Positions 34,401-42,223 of a DNA stretch of 64,000 bases are shown piece after piece (position 1 is the first letter of the stretch; the number at the start of each line of letters is the position of its first letter). A program made the translations under genes and the position numbers. The stretch is taken from positions 62,001 to 126,000 of the forward strand of contig DATGIL010000098.1 in NCBI GenBank assembly GCA_035295745.1, written 5' to 3'. The notes beneath the pieces are model-generated. The model was not told the origin of the DNA. It did not search any database and worked only from the letters and a program-made list of their open reading frames with translations. The DNA is from JAIQFL01 sp035295745 (GTDB taxonomy: Bacteria; Acidobacteriota; Terriglobia; Bryobacterales; Bryobacteraceae).

Positions 34401-36865
34401 TCAGCCAGGAATACCGAATTGCTTCCGCCGAACATGACGATCTGGTTCCGCGCAGCGTCGTAAGTCATGCCGGCTTCCGCCCGAGGTGGAGGAACCGTCG
34501 CCGGCGACAGTTGTAGCCAGTTGGACCCATCCCACGACCACGTCTGGTTGTCATATCCGCTGGGAATGTTTCCGCCGAACAGGATCAACCGGCTTCCGTC
34601 CCAAGCCAGGCTCGGAAATGCCCGCCCGGACGGCGAGGTCAGCGGCCTCTGCTGCGTCCAAATCCCGGTACCGCCATCCCAAGTCCATGTCTCGTTCAGG
34701 AAGGCGTTGCCGTTGAAGCCGCCGAACATCACAATCTGCCCGTGTACCGGGTCGTAAGCCATCGCGCCTGCGTCTCGTGGCGACGGACCAGCGGTGGCGC
34801 GCAAGGTCCAATTCGTGCCATTCCACGTCCAGGTGTCTCCCAGGAAACTGGCGCCGGTGGTTCCGCCGAAGATCACAATCTCGTTGCGCCCGGCGTCGAA
34901 TGCCATGGGCGCGAGATTTCGAGCCTTCGGCGAGTTCGCCGGACCCAGTTGGATCCACTTCGGCGTGACCGTGAAGTTACCCACCACCGTCTGCGGCGCA
35001 TTCATCAACACCTGGCAGATCGCAGCCGATCCGGCGCAGGCGCCGGTCCAGTATTGGAACTGGAATCCTACGTTGGCAACGCTGCCGACGTTCACGAGCG
35101 TGCCCGAGTCGAAATACGTACCGCCGATCAAGGGCGCCACCGTGCCCGCATTCGCCGGCAACGCCGATGTGGTCAGCAGGTATTGCGTCTTGAACGTACC
35201 GGTGATCGAGCCGGACACACCCGAGAGCGTCACGGTATGTGAGATCCCGCCGCCATCGGACCACGATACGAATGTAAGCTGCGTCCCGGCGACCGTGGCC
35301 TGAGGCGTCGTCGTCGACAGCGTGTATGCCCCTGGAGGCGCCGAGATGGTCTGCGTGCCCGCGTATGTGGTCCCGTTGAACGTGAACTGCGCCGCCGCCG
35401 GGACATTCACCGTGAACTGGATCAGCGACGCGTTGAAGTTCGCGGTAACGGTGGCGGGAGCGCTCATTACCACCGAGCAAGGGCCGCTCCCGCTGCATGC
35501 GCCTGACCAGTTGGCGAATGAGAATCCGCCATTCGGACTCGCGGTGGGCGAGGCTGTGGTGCCCGCGTCATAGAAGCCACCGCCCGACACGGTCCCACCC
35601 GAATTCGGGTTGGCGACAGTGCTCAAGACGTATTGCGTACCAAAGGTCCCCGTGAGGTTCACGCTACCGCCGGAAGGGACCGTAACCGAGTGCGAAATCG
35701 CGCCACCGTCAGACCAGTTGCGAAATACCAGCTGCGTGCCCGAGGCCACGGCTTGCGGCGACGTCGTGGACAAACCGTAAGTGCCCGCTGCCACCTGAAT
35801 GGTCTGCGAGCCAGTGTAGGTCAAGCCATTGAACGTGAATTGCGCTCCGGCTGGCACTACGATGTTGACCGATGTTTGCGATGGGCCGCTGAAAGTCCAC
35901 GTCTCGAAGGTGAAGAACCCCGATGCAGTATGGAAATCTCCGCCAAACAGGACCACTTGGCGATTTGTGGAATCGTACGCCATCCCAGTGCCGTACCGCG
36001 CCCCGGGACCAGTTCCCGCGAACTGAGTCCAGTTCGTTCCGTCCCAGAACCAGGTAGCGGACTGAGGGCCCGAGTTGTATCCGCCAAACAGGACGGTTTG
36101 CTGCAAAGCGGAATCGAACACCATCGAGTGAAGACGGAAGGTCGGGTCCTGGGGGTTCGGGCCTGGAGGAAACGCAACAGGTGTCCTGGCAATCCAGTTG
36201 CCGCCGTTCCAAACCCAGGTCGTCGAGATCATGTCGTCGTTGGCGAAGTCCTCTCCACCAAAGAGAACGGTCTCCTGTCTCGCCTCGTCATAGGCCATCT
36301 GGTGATTCACCCGGGCGCTTGGACTCGTGGCTGGATGTTGCTGGGTCCAATTGTTGCCATCCCACGTCCAGGTGTCGCCCAGTATCGTACCGCTCGCACT
36401 GAGTCCACCAAACAGCACTACTTGTTGACGCGCCGCATCATACGCCATGGCGACCCCCTGCCTCGCGGGAGGCGAATTGGCGGGGAACTTCTGCGTCCAA
36501 TCGGTTCCATCCCAAACCCAGGTATCGCCGAACGTGAGTTCAGTGCCGCCGCCGAACAGCACGATTTGCTGGCGCGCGGCGTCGAAGACCATGCCGGCAG
36601 TCAGGCGACCCGCCGGCTTATGAGCCGGATTCACATGGCTCCAGTTCGCTTGCTGGCCATCCCACAGCCAGGTGTCATTCGGGGTAGTGGCGGACGATCC
36701 GTTACTCGTTGTGCCACTAAAGAGCACTACCTTCAGATGCAGCGGGTCATAGGTCATTTGCGGCGCCAGCAGCGCTACCGGATGGTTGGCCGGCGACTGT
36801 AGGGCCCAGTTCGACTGCGCCCCCGCGGCCCAGCACAAGAAAATCGCCCCGACGATTACCTTCAT
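31475..36865 (-). CDS. Giant secreted kelch-repeat protein with InlB-type modules
   Basis: 1,796 residues with signal peptide MKVIVGAIFLCWAAGAQS. Four blocks of kelch repeats (typical unit: ...MAYDAARQQVVLFGG, then DTWTWDGTNW) are separated by linkers of the divergent InlB B-repeat kind (LTTAANPVGAGTVAAASPGQ, FGFWSGACAGMGSGSC) with paired cysteines. The end is a CARDB-like domain (VTFALKNTGNTAANGVFGFS). Kelch propellers of this type bind glycans or proteins outside the cell; no galactose-oxidase copper site was recognised. It is the first gene of the operon with PEP-CTERM, kinase and sigma genes. Confidence 0.85.
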   Translation of the reverse strand: MKVIVGAIFLCWAAGAQSNWALQSPANHPVALLAPQMTYDPLHLKVVLFSGTTSNGSSATTPNDTWLWDGQQANWSHVNPAHKPAGRLTAGMVFDAARQQIVLFGGGTELTFGDTWVWDGTDWTQKFPANSPPARQGVAMAYDAARQQVVLFGGLSASGTILGDTWTWDGNNWTQQHPATSPSARVNHQMAYDEARQETVLFGGEDFANDDMISTTWVWNGGNWIARTPVAFPPGPNPQDPTFRLHSMVFDSALQQTVLFGGYNSGPQSATWFWDGTNWTQFAGTGPGARYGTGMAYDSTNRQVVLFGGDFHTASGFFTFETWTFSGPSQTSVNIVVPAGAQFTFNGLTYTGSQTIQVAAGTYGLSTTSPQAVASGTQLVFRNWSDGGAISHSVTVPSGGSVNLTGTFGTQYVLSTVANPNSGGTVSGGGFYDAGTTASPTASPNGGFSFANWSGACSGSGPCSVVMSAPATVTANFNASLIQFTVNVPAAAQFTFNGTTYAGTQTISAPPGAYTLSTTTPQATVAGTQLTFVSWSDGGGISHTVTLSGVSGSITGTFKTQYLLTTSALPANAGTVAPLIGGTYFDSGTLVNVGSVANVGFQFQYWTGACAGSAAICQVLMNAPQTVVGNFTVTPKWIQLGPANSPKARNLAPMAFDAGRNEIVIFGGTTGASFLGDTWTWNGTNWTLRATAGPSPRDAGAMAYDPVHGQIVMFGGFNGNAFLNETWTWDGGTGIWTQQRPLTSPSGRAFPSLAWDGSRLILFGGNIPSGYDNQTWSWDGSNWLQLSPATVPPPRAEAGMTYDAARNQIVMFGGSNSVFLADTWIWSGSNWIAKSPAVSPAKRSSGMFAYDPVIQQSVLFSGRSPLFPLPDEVWLWDGAAWKSVPENPSPAARADALLAYDAARQQVVLFGGFDTTDAALSDTWIFANNAAQQFYTLTTAANPVGAGTVAAASPGQAGPSYRAGSTVTLTASSTPSAPFGFWSGACAGMGSGSCTLTMLSNVTAIANYPTPPRWIQLGPAKMPQSRYGAGMAFDSSRGETVLFSGGYQDHAEVYANETWIWNGSNWSQRFPAAEPSSRDVPAMAYDVNHHQVVLFGGANSLNVYGDTWIWDGAAGNWTQANPVHSPAARAGANLAWDGTRLILFGGRLMDGTLSSETWAWSGTDWSLLSAAGGPGARQDGMMTFDPVRQQVVLFGGRATDFVTLFNDTWTWDGSTWTKRSPAVTPPARSGGAMAWHGVIQQVVLFSGVSAAGFVPDTWLWDGTNWTLHAEAVSPSGQSGSAAAWDSVAQQMILLSHYAGDYGEMWIYANNAVQQFHTLTSSASPAAGGTVSPAGTQTLRAGSLVFLTATAAAGLEFQGWSGACAGSYRGCVLFLNGDFTVTANFGFPLSWLQLNPATSAAPKGNLMEQNPISMAFDVARQQVVYFGGPAGDQTWTWNGTTWTKRSPAHSPPARSGHAMAYDAARQRVILFGGGNGVPVNDTWAWDGTDWTLVDAGTGPGARFNHAMAYDRARQEIVLFGGLDMNHYYTDTWAWNGAQWILRQASGGPPARSDFGMAFDPVNAEVVISSGYEGISDTWGWNGSGWTRKFPPHLPPAAPNRFSQMTYDEHLQRTVMLVDNYPSAPQTWVWDGQDWTQLAPTQNPTPRAASGIVYDGVRGQVLLFGGDNFPSFLNDTWVLAPPTAILSIQSVSASKNAAGNYLVTFALKNTGNTAANGVFGFSATAVTLVGGASTTTNTFPLGQFSNIAPGASGTFQAQFPATAGSGGHSFAAQGGYATVGGAAGGGNWSIAVRSVTFP

Positions 36866-37197
36866 ACCCGAGGAATACGGAAAGCGCGGGAAGATTTAGC
36901 AGGAAATGTGAGAAACTGCCGGCAGTGCCAGGACATCTCGGTTTTCCCGGCGCCGTGCCGCCTCAGCGAGAAGGGGATTGAGATCCACGACTTCAAGACA
37001 TAACTCGACTGGCCTCGGATGAATAGAGAGTTCGAAAGTCGTCCAGACCGGGGAGCCATCAAAACGTCCCTGTCGAATGCTAGACTTACGGGCAACCCCA
37101 GATTGACTTTCGAACTGCTCGTGGCTCTGCAGCTGAAAACCCTGCCGAAGATCCTAAGCCGGCTCGGAAAACGGCATGGTGGAGTGGGGGCACGAAG
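36866..37197. other. Intergenic region upstream of kelch operon
   Basis: 332 bp. Probable promoter DNA for the kelch operon on the minus strand. It includes a 12-bp match (37048-37059, CCGGGGAGCCAT) to the 3' end of the tRNA-Gln gene; no other structure supports an integration site here. Confidence 0.35.
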
Positions 37198-37515
37198 CTA
37201 CTTCATAGCAGAGACCGTAGCCGCAGACGTAGGTGCGGCCCGAAGTCTGCGCAGCGCTTCCCTCATGAAATCAATGTCGGTCGCAGGGAACTCTAAAGGC
37301 GCTTTGTCCATGGCCGCGTAGTCTCGCGCATCCCAGAACGCCTTCATTATCCCTTTCCGAGCGGGGTCATTGATGCCTTTGAGCACGTGGCCGATCTCGT
37401 GCGCCAGGACGTTTGCCAGGAGTCGGGACTGTCGGGCGGGAGTGCGGGTGATGGGTCTTCGCGGCCGGGGGCATGGGCGGAGCTCATCCAGCCGGTGCAG
37501 ACGACAGCACTTCCC
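37198..37515 (-). pseudogene. Fragment of an HEIGH-type metallopeptidase-like gene
   Basis: The frame contains RQSRLLANVLAHEIGHVLKG followed by GIMKAFWDARDYAAM, a zinc-binding HExxH with the downstream GIMK/W block seen in small acidobacterial proteins of this sort. An in-frame TGA at 37516-37518 cuts the 5' part and no good start exists, although conserved-looking sequence may continue in other frames to about 37590. It is best read as a 5'-truncated or frameshifted remnant. Confidence 0.6.
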
Positions 37516-37598
37516 TCATATGGCTGCGGGTGTGCACGCTCCGGAATTCTGGGCCCACGCTCCCGGGGCCGCGCCACGATCAGCAGGCACTTGAGTAA

Positions 37599-37976
37599 TC
37601 ACTTGCGGAAGGCGATAAATCCGTGGGTGTTCTTTCCGTCGTCCCATCTTCCGGAGTAATCCCCGCGATCGTTGAAGCCCTCCACAGCGGTATGCGCCGC
37701 TCCGGGGAAGTTGGGGAGAGCGGTCGGCTCCGACGCGCCCCGCTTCCAGACGTAGGGTTGGGTCGTCCCTACCGGGATCCAGTTCACCCAACTGCTAACG
37801 TTCAATGCTTCCAACAGGACGTCCCCGAAATTGTTGATGCCATTCACCACGGTCTCCTTGTAGGAGGGCACGTTCAGGTCGGTTTTCTGGGTGCCGCGCT
37901 GAATATAGGCGTGCCGGAGGCCGTCGGCGTCCTGGTACTGTCCTACCATTTGCCCCCCAGTCATTGCTGCGGATAT
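37599..37976 (-). pseudogene. C-terminal fragment of an extracellular HAF-repeat-like protein
   Basis: Residue pattern GQMVGQYQDADGLRHAYIQ, VNGINNFGDVLLEA and GFNDRGDYSGRWDDGKNTHG is that of HAF-type repeats (G-x-I-x-G-x-Y-x-D-x-x-G-x-x-H-G-F). The segment continues in frame from the HPF-like fragment upstream but has no signal peptide or N-terminal repeats, so it looks like the tail of a larger secreted protein joined to unrelated coding DNA. Confidence 0.6.
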
Positions 37977-38210
37977 TCCGGGGAGCGTGCTCCTTGGCGA
38001 ATCTATTGTAAGCGCGAGCCAAAGCCGCATCGACGACGTCGTCGAATTCCAACGCATTCTGCCGCTGGTCGCTACGACCACACCCCGTACGAACAGCGTA
38101 TCGCCGCGAAGCCCGCGGGAGACCCGGTCGAGCTGCGCGATCCGGCTTTCGAGCAGGCTGCGGATCGCACTAACCGTTGCGAAGCCTTTGAACTCGACCT
38201 GGTGTTTCAT
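37977..38210 (-). pseudogene. HPF/sigma-54-modulation-like N-terminal fragment, frameshifted
   Basis: Starts at ATG 38210 with AGAAGGTG upstream. MKHQVEFKGFATVSAIRSLL and RIAQLDRVSRGLRGDTLFVR resemble the start of ribosome-hibernation-type proteins. Near 38075 the likely coding frame shifts: in another frame the text continues NALEFDDVVDAALARAYNRF. After that the original frame runs into the HAF fragment. The family call is tentative; the frame break is clear. Confidence 0.5.
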
Positions 38211-38294
38211 GGTGGCACCTTCTCAATGCTCTGCGGGCTTCCGCTGATTTGCCGGCGCTCGGAGGCGACAGAATGATCCCGAGAAGTATGTACC

Positions 38295-38531
38295 TCACAA
38301 ACCAGCATGTGGAAACGATCGAGCCGACCAGAATGGCCATCGCAAGGTCAGCGCGGCCGAATCCGGCGGTCCTGCCAGCCAGTTCATGAAACTGCGGCAG
38401 ACGCCAACACTGGCTGCGATCCCAACCAGCACCAATAATGCGTCCAACAGAATTTCGGGCAGCCGTCTATTCCATACGCGGTGCGCCGAGGAAGCCTTTT
38501 CTAGAACAGAGCTGTTTGCCAGAACGGTCAT
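38295..38531 (-). CDS. Small membrane protein, possibly frameshifted
   Basis: 78 residues from ATG 38531, with one strong hydrophobic helix (ILLDALLVLVGIAASVGV). In a different frame between about 38360 and 38225 another hydrophobic stretch reads MAILVGSIVSTCWFVRYILL, just ahead of the HPF-like start, so the original gene may have had two helices and be broken near 38360. It lies between hdeD and the HPF-like remnant and probably belonged to the same stress operon. Confidence 0.4.
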   Translation of the reverse strand: MTVLANSSVLEKASSAHRVWNRRLPEILLDALLVLVGIAASVGVCRSFMNWLAGPPDSAALTLRWPFWSARSFPHAGL

Positions 38532-38574
38532 GATTCCGCCAGCGCCAGTCTCGCCCAAGACCGGAGACGGAAAC

Positions 38575-39083
38575 TCAGGGCATGAGTACGGCGCTAAAGG
38601 CGAAGGCATACACGCCCAACCAAAGCGCAATTCCCCCAGGGCTCGCCAGCGGGAACGATGCCATCACGACGCCAAGCAAAGCGAAGCGAAGCCGCTTAGG
38701 GCTAACAGCCACTCACCTCGAATATGCCTTCGCAGCAAGACGCCGGAGGGGACTTCGAGCACGCCGGTCAGGAGCCCCCAAGCGCCCACGATGTAGACCA
38801 GCACCATTGTCGTCATGATCCCGGGCCAGGTGACGGCGAGCAGCGCGGCGGCGATTCCAATGATAGCCTCCACGAGCAGCGGCGCACACCGCTGGTGTGA
38901 CTCCGCGGCGCGGAGGGCGCCTGCCAACCCTACAACGCCGTCGAGCAGTGTAAAGCTGAAGAACACCAGGATCAGATTACTCAGAGAGATGTCCCGCCAG
39001 ACCACCGCCACCGCGCCGAGCACAATGGCGGCGGTCCCGCGAATCAGGAGGGACCACCAGTTCTTTGCCAGGATGATGCGCAC
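38575..39083 (-). pseudogene. HdeD family (DUF308) acid-resistance membrane protein, frameshifted
   Basis: From ATG 39083 the frame gives four to five hydrophobic helices typical of HdeD (IRGTAAIVLGAVAVVWRDIS, LLTGVLEVPSGVLLRRHIRG) but stops early at 38664 after 139 residues; family members have about 180-200. The missing end is readable in the next frame: LGVVMASFPLASPGGIALWL and GVYAFAFSAVLMP, ending at 38575. One base appears to have been lost near 38678. A sequencing error would give the same picture. Confidence 0.75.
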
Positions 39084-39478
39084 GAACTGGACGCCGCACT
39101 TAAGGGGCCGGGCCTCCGAATTGACGTAAGTATCGAACGCATTCGTGAAGACCCGTCTACCGATAGATGCGCATCATCGACAGGCCGAATCCCGGCCTTC
39201 GAATCGTGCGGAGCCATGAGGGCTTTCGAGAGCGGCCCTGAATTGCAGAGAAAAGGCCTCGATCGCCACGATGGTTGCGACCTCCCTCGGAAGCTTCGCC
39301 CCCAAGCCCTTGGCCCCTAACGGCCAATCGACGGTGCTGATCGTCATTGAACCGCAGTCGAAACAGGCCGCAGTGCCGCTGGCCTCACAGTTTACCGCGG
39401 TGAATTGTTATCTGGCATTCTGTAAGGAGAGAACCCAGCAGGTGCCGTTATTCAACGTGCATCGAAAGAAGATACGCG
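39084..39478. other. Divergent intergenic region
   Basis: 395 bp between the hdeD remnant (minus) and the sensor kinase (plus). It should hold the kinase promoter. The 93-codon frame at 39271 has no motif; a purine-rich GTAAGGAGAG lies at 39421-39430, too far from the ATG at 39479 to serve it directly. No further feature was seen. Confidence 0.35.
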
Positions 39479-41431
39479 ATGGCCAACGTGCCAAATGCTT
39501 CGGCCGAACGCATCCGCGCTCTCGAGGCCGAGAACGAGGGATTGCGCCGTAAACTTGCGGCCCTTCAGGACGCGGACGAGCGACTCCAACAGCAGAAGAA
39601 CCTCTTACAGACGATCTTCGATCACCTGCCCCTGATGGTCAACGTGGCCTCAGAGGGCCAGATCGAGATCATCAATCGTGCGTGGGAACGGACGCTCGGC
39701 TGGACGGCAGAAGATTTGGCTGCAGAGGATACCGAATCCCTGATCGAAGCACTGTACCCCGATCCCCGGGAACGTGAACGAGTCCATTCATTCACCCGGG
39801 AAGGCAAGGCGGAATGGATGGATTTCAGCACCCGCACACGGAACGGCCGGACGATTGAAACGACGTGGACGAACATTCACCTCGAAGACGGACGCTGGGT
39901 CGGCATCGGCCAGGACATCACCGAACGCAAGCGGGCGGAACAGATGCTCAGGGAAAGCGAGGAAAGGTTCCGGGCGATTTACGAACACGGACGCATGGGC
40001 ATCGCCGTCGGTGATCTGGCGGGCCGCCTGCTCTTTGCGAATCCCGTGTTTGAAAGAATCCTCGGCTACGAGCAGGGCGAACTGATCGGCAGGAGCTTTC
40101 GGGAGTTCACGTTCAATGGAGACTTGTGCCAGGAAGAGCTGTACATCCGAGAAATGCTCGAGGGCAAGCGCGATCACTACGAACTTGAAAAGCCCTATCA
40201 CCGCAAGGACGGAGGAATTGTATGGGTGATCCTGTCCGCCACGATGGTACGCGGCTCAGATGGGAAGCCGGCATTTGGCTTGGCCATGATCCAGGACATC
40301 ACCGAGAGAAGACGGTCGGAGGAAGAACTCCGCCGCGCGCAGGCATACCTGGCGGAAGCCGAGAAGCTGAGCCACATCGGAACCTGGGCGGTGAACGTCA
40401 TCACGCAGGAGATCGTATTCTGGTCGGATGAGCACTACCGGATTTTCGGGTTCGATCCGGAGCGCGGGATCCCACCAATTTCCGCCGTTGTGGACCGGTG
40501 GGATCCCGATGATGCTGCCCCTCTGGCGGCTTTCTACGAAGCCGTGGCACAAAAGCGCGACTATCGGTTCGAATTCCGGCTGATCCTGCCTGACGGGACG
40601 ATGCGCAATATCGTGAGCATCGGGCACCCCGTGACAAACGAAGCCGGAGAGCTTGTGGAATTCATGGGTGTGGCCATGGACGTCACGGAGCAGAGGCTTG
40701 TAGAGCGGGAACTACAAAGCTCGGCCTCGCAGCTGCGCGCGCTCGCCAGCCAGATGGAACGCGTGCGCGAGGAAGAAGACACAAGGATCGCGCGCGAGCT
40801 TCACGACGAACTGGGATCGTCGCTCACCAGTTTGAAATGGGACCTCGAGGACCTGGAGGCCTCATTGGACGCGACGTCCGCGAGTGTGGACATAGCGGCG
40901 TTGCGCAACCGGATCGCACGCATGGCGCAGTCAGCGGAGACCAACATTCGCGCCGTTAAGAGGATTTCGTCCGAACTGCGGCCACCCATTTTGGACGACC
41001 TGGGCATATGTGAGGCCCTGGAGTGGCAGGCGCAGGAGTTCCAGGCTCGGACGGGCATCCACACAACATGCGAAATCGCTGTCGAGAGCACACCTTTGAA
41101 CCGAGACCAGATGACGGCGGTGTTTCGCATCGCGCAGGAGGCTTTTACGAACATCCTGCGACACGCCAAGGCGACGCGCGTCGATATCGCGATCAGGCAA
41201 TCTTGCGCTGACTTCGAGTTGCGAATCACCGATGACGGTCTGGGTGTTACTTACGCGCAAATCGCAAATCCACACTCCCTTGGGATATTGGGAATGCGGG
41301 AGCGAGCTCATCTGGCCGGGGGCAGAATCGAGATCCAAAGCACAGGCGGCCAGGGGACGACCGTGGCCGTTCACATCCCCATTGCCAAGTCCGAACCGGA
41401 GACAGACTTTGACCAGAGTTCTGCTCGTTGA
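39479..41431 (+). CDS. PAS sensor histidine kinase, NarL-partner type
   Basis: 650 residues, cytosolic (no transmembrane helix). A short coiled coil leads into three PAS/PAC modules (about 40-155, 160-280, 290-410), each ending in a DITERKR-like motif. The HisKA_3 dimerisation domain carries the phospho-His442 in ARELHDELGSSLTSL, then an HATPase_c domain with DDGLGV and GILGMRERAHLAGG. The response regulator overlaps its 3' end by 23 bp. PAS domains may bind haem, flavin or small ligands; the signal is unknown. Confidence 0.94.
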   Translation: MANVPNASAERIRALEAENEGLRRKLAALQDADERLQQQKNLLQTIFDHLPLMVNVASEGQIEIINRAWERTLGWTAEDLAAEDTESLIEALYPDPRERERVHSFTREGKAEWMDFSTRTRNGRTIETTWTNIHLEDGRWVGIGQDITERKRAEQMLRESEERFRAIYEHGRMGIAVGDLAGRLLFANPVFERILGYEQGELIGRSFREFTFNGDLCQEELYIREMLEGKRDHYELEKPYHRKDGGIVWVILSATMVRGSDGKPAFGLAMIQDITERRRSEEELRRAQAYLAEAEKLSHIGTWAVNVITQEIVFWSDEHYRIFGFDPERGIPPISAVVDRWDPDDAAPLAAFYEAVAQKRDYRFEFRLILPDGTMRNIVSIGHPVTNEAGELVEFMGVAMDVTEQRLVERELQSSASQLRALASQMERVREEEDTRIARELHDELGSSLTSLKWDLEDLEASLDATSASVDIAALRNRIARMAQSAETNIRAVKRISSELRPPILDDLGICEALEWQAQEFQARTGIHTTCEIAVESTPLNRDQMTAVFRIAQEAFTNILRHAKATRVDIAIRQSCADFELRITDDGLGVTYAQIANPHSLGILGMRERAHLAGGRIEIQSTGGQGTTVAVHIPIAKSEPETDFDQSSAR

Positions 41432-42041
41432 CGACCATGAGGTCCTGCGCGACGGCGTGAAGAGGATCTTCGAGCAAAACGGACCGCCGGCGACTTTCGG
41501 CGACGCTGCCACAGCGGCGGAGGCGGTCCACCTGGCTGCCGAACAGGATTGGGATCTTGTCATTCTGGACGTCTCACTAGACGGCCGCAGCGGCCTGGAC
41601 GTGCTCAAAGAACTCAAGCAACTGCGGCCCCGTACGCCGGTTCTGATGTTGAGCATGCACTCCGAGGCGCAGTATGCCCGGCGCGCGTTCAAGTCAGGCG
41701 CCGCCGGGTATATCACCAAGGACAGTTCGCGCTCCGAACTCGCCCGTGCCATTCACGTTGTGCTCCAAGGTCATAAGTATGTCAGCCCGCAGCTTGCCGA
41801 CGCGCTCGTCCAGCACCTCGAGAGGGAAACCAGCGGAGGGCCCCACGAGTTTCTTTCGGTTCGGGAATTCGAAGTTCTGCGGCTCATCGCGTCGGGCAAG
41901 ACGGTTTCCGAAATCGCGGCGATTCTGGGAGTGAGCGACAAAACTATCAGCACCTACCGAGCGCGCCTTCTCGAAAAGATGGGCTTACGGACAAATGCCG
42001 AGCTCACACGTTACGCTTTTGCCAACGGACTGATCGAATGA
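41409..42041 (+). CDS. NarL/LuxR-family response regulator
   Basis: 210 residues from a TTG at 41409 (GGAGAC upstream), the first start that gives a complete receiver (TRVLLVDDHEVL). Acceptor Asp54 sits in LVILDVSLDG; switch residues Ser/Thr and Lys are in LMLSMHSE and YITKDSS. The C-terminal LuxR HTH is FEVLRLIASGKTVSEIAAIL to TYRARLLEKMGLR. It is the cognate partner of the overlapping kinase and most likely a DNA-binding activator. Confidence 0.94.
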   Translation: MTRVLLVDDHEVLRDGVKRIFEQNGPPATFGDAATAAEAVHLAAEQDWDLVILDVSLDGRSGLDVLKELKQLRPRTPVLMLSMHSEAQYARRAFKSGAAGYITKDSSRSELARAIHVVLQGHKYVSPQLADALVQHLERETSGGPHEFLSVREFEVLRLIASGKTVSEIAAILGVSDKTISTYRARLLEKMGLRTNAELTRYAFANGLIE

Positions 42042-42223
42042 CACTGCGGAGCCCGTCGCCGACGATTCTGTCAGGCATTCACCGACGCGGTTGTAGGATG
42101 CATCCGGGCCGTAAATTCCCGCAGGACCGACAGTATCGAGTGACAAAGACAGCTACGCTGGTTTTGTGAAGCTATATTTCCCGACGATTCTTTCCGCTGA
42201 ACTCGACGGACTCTCACGAGGTA

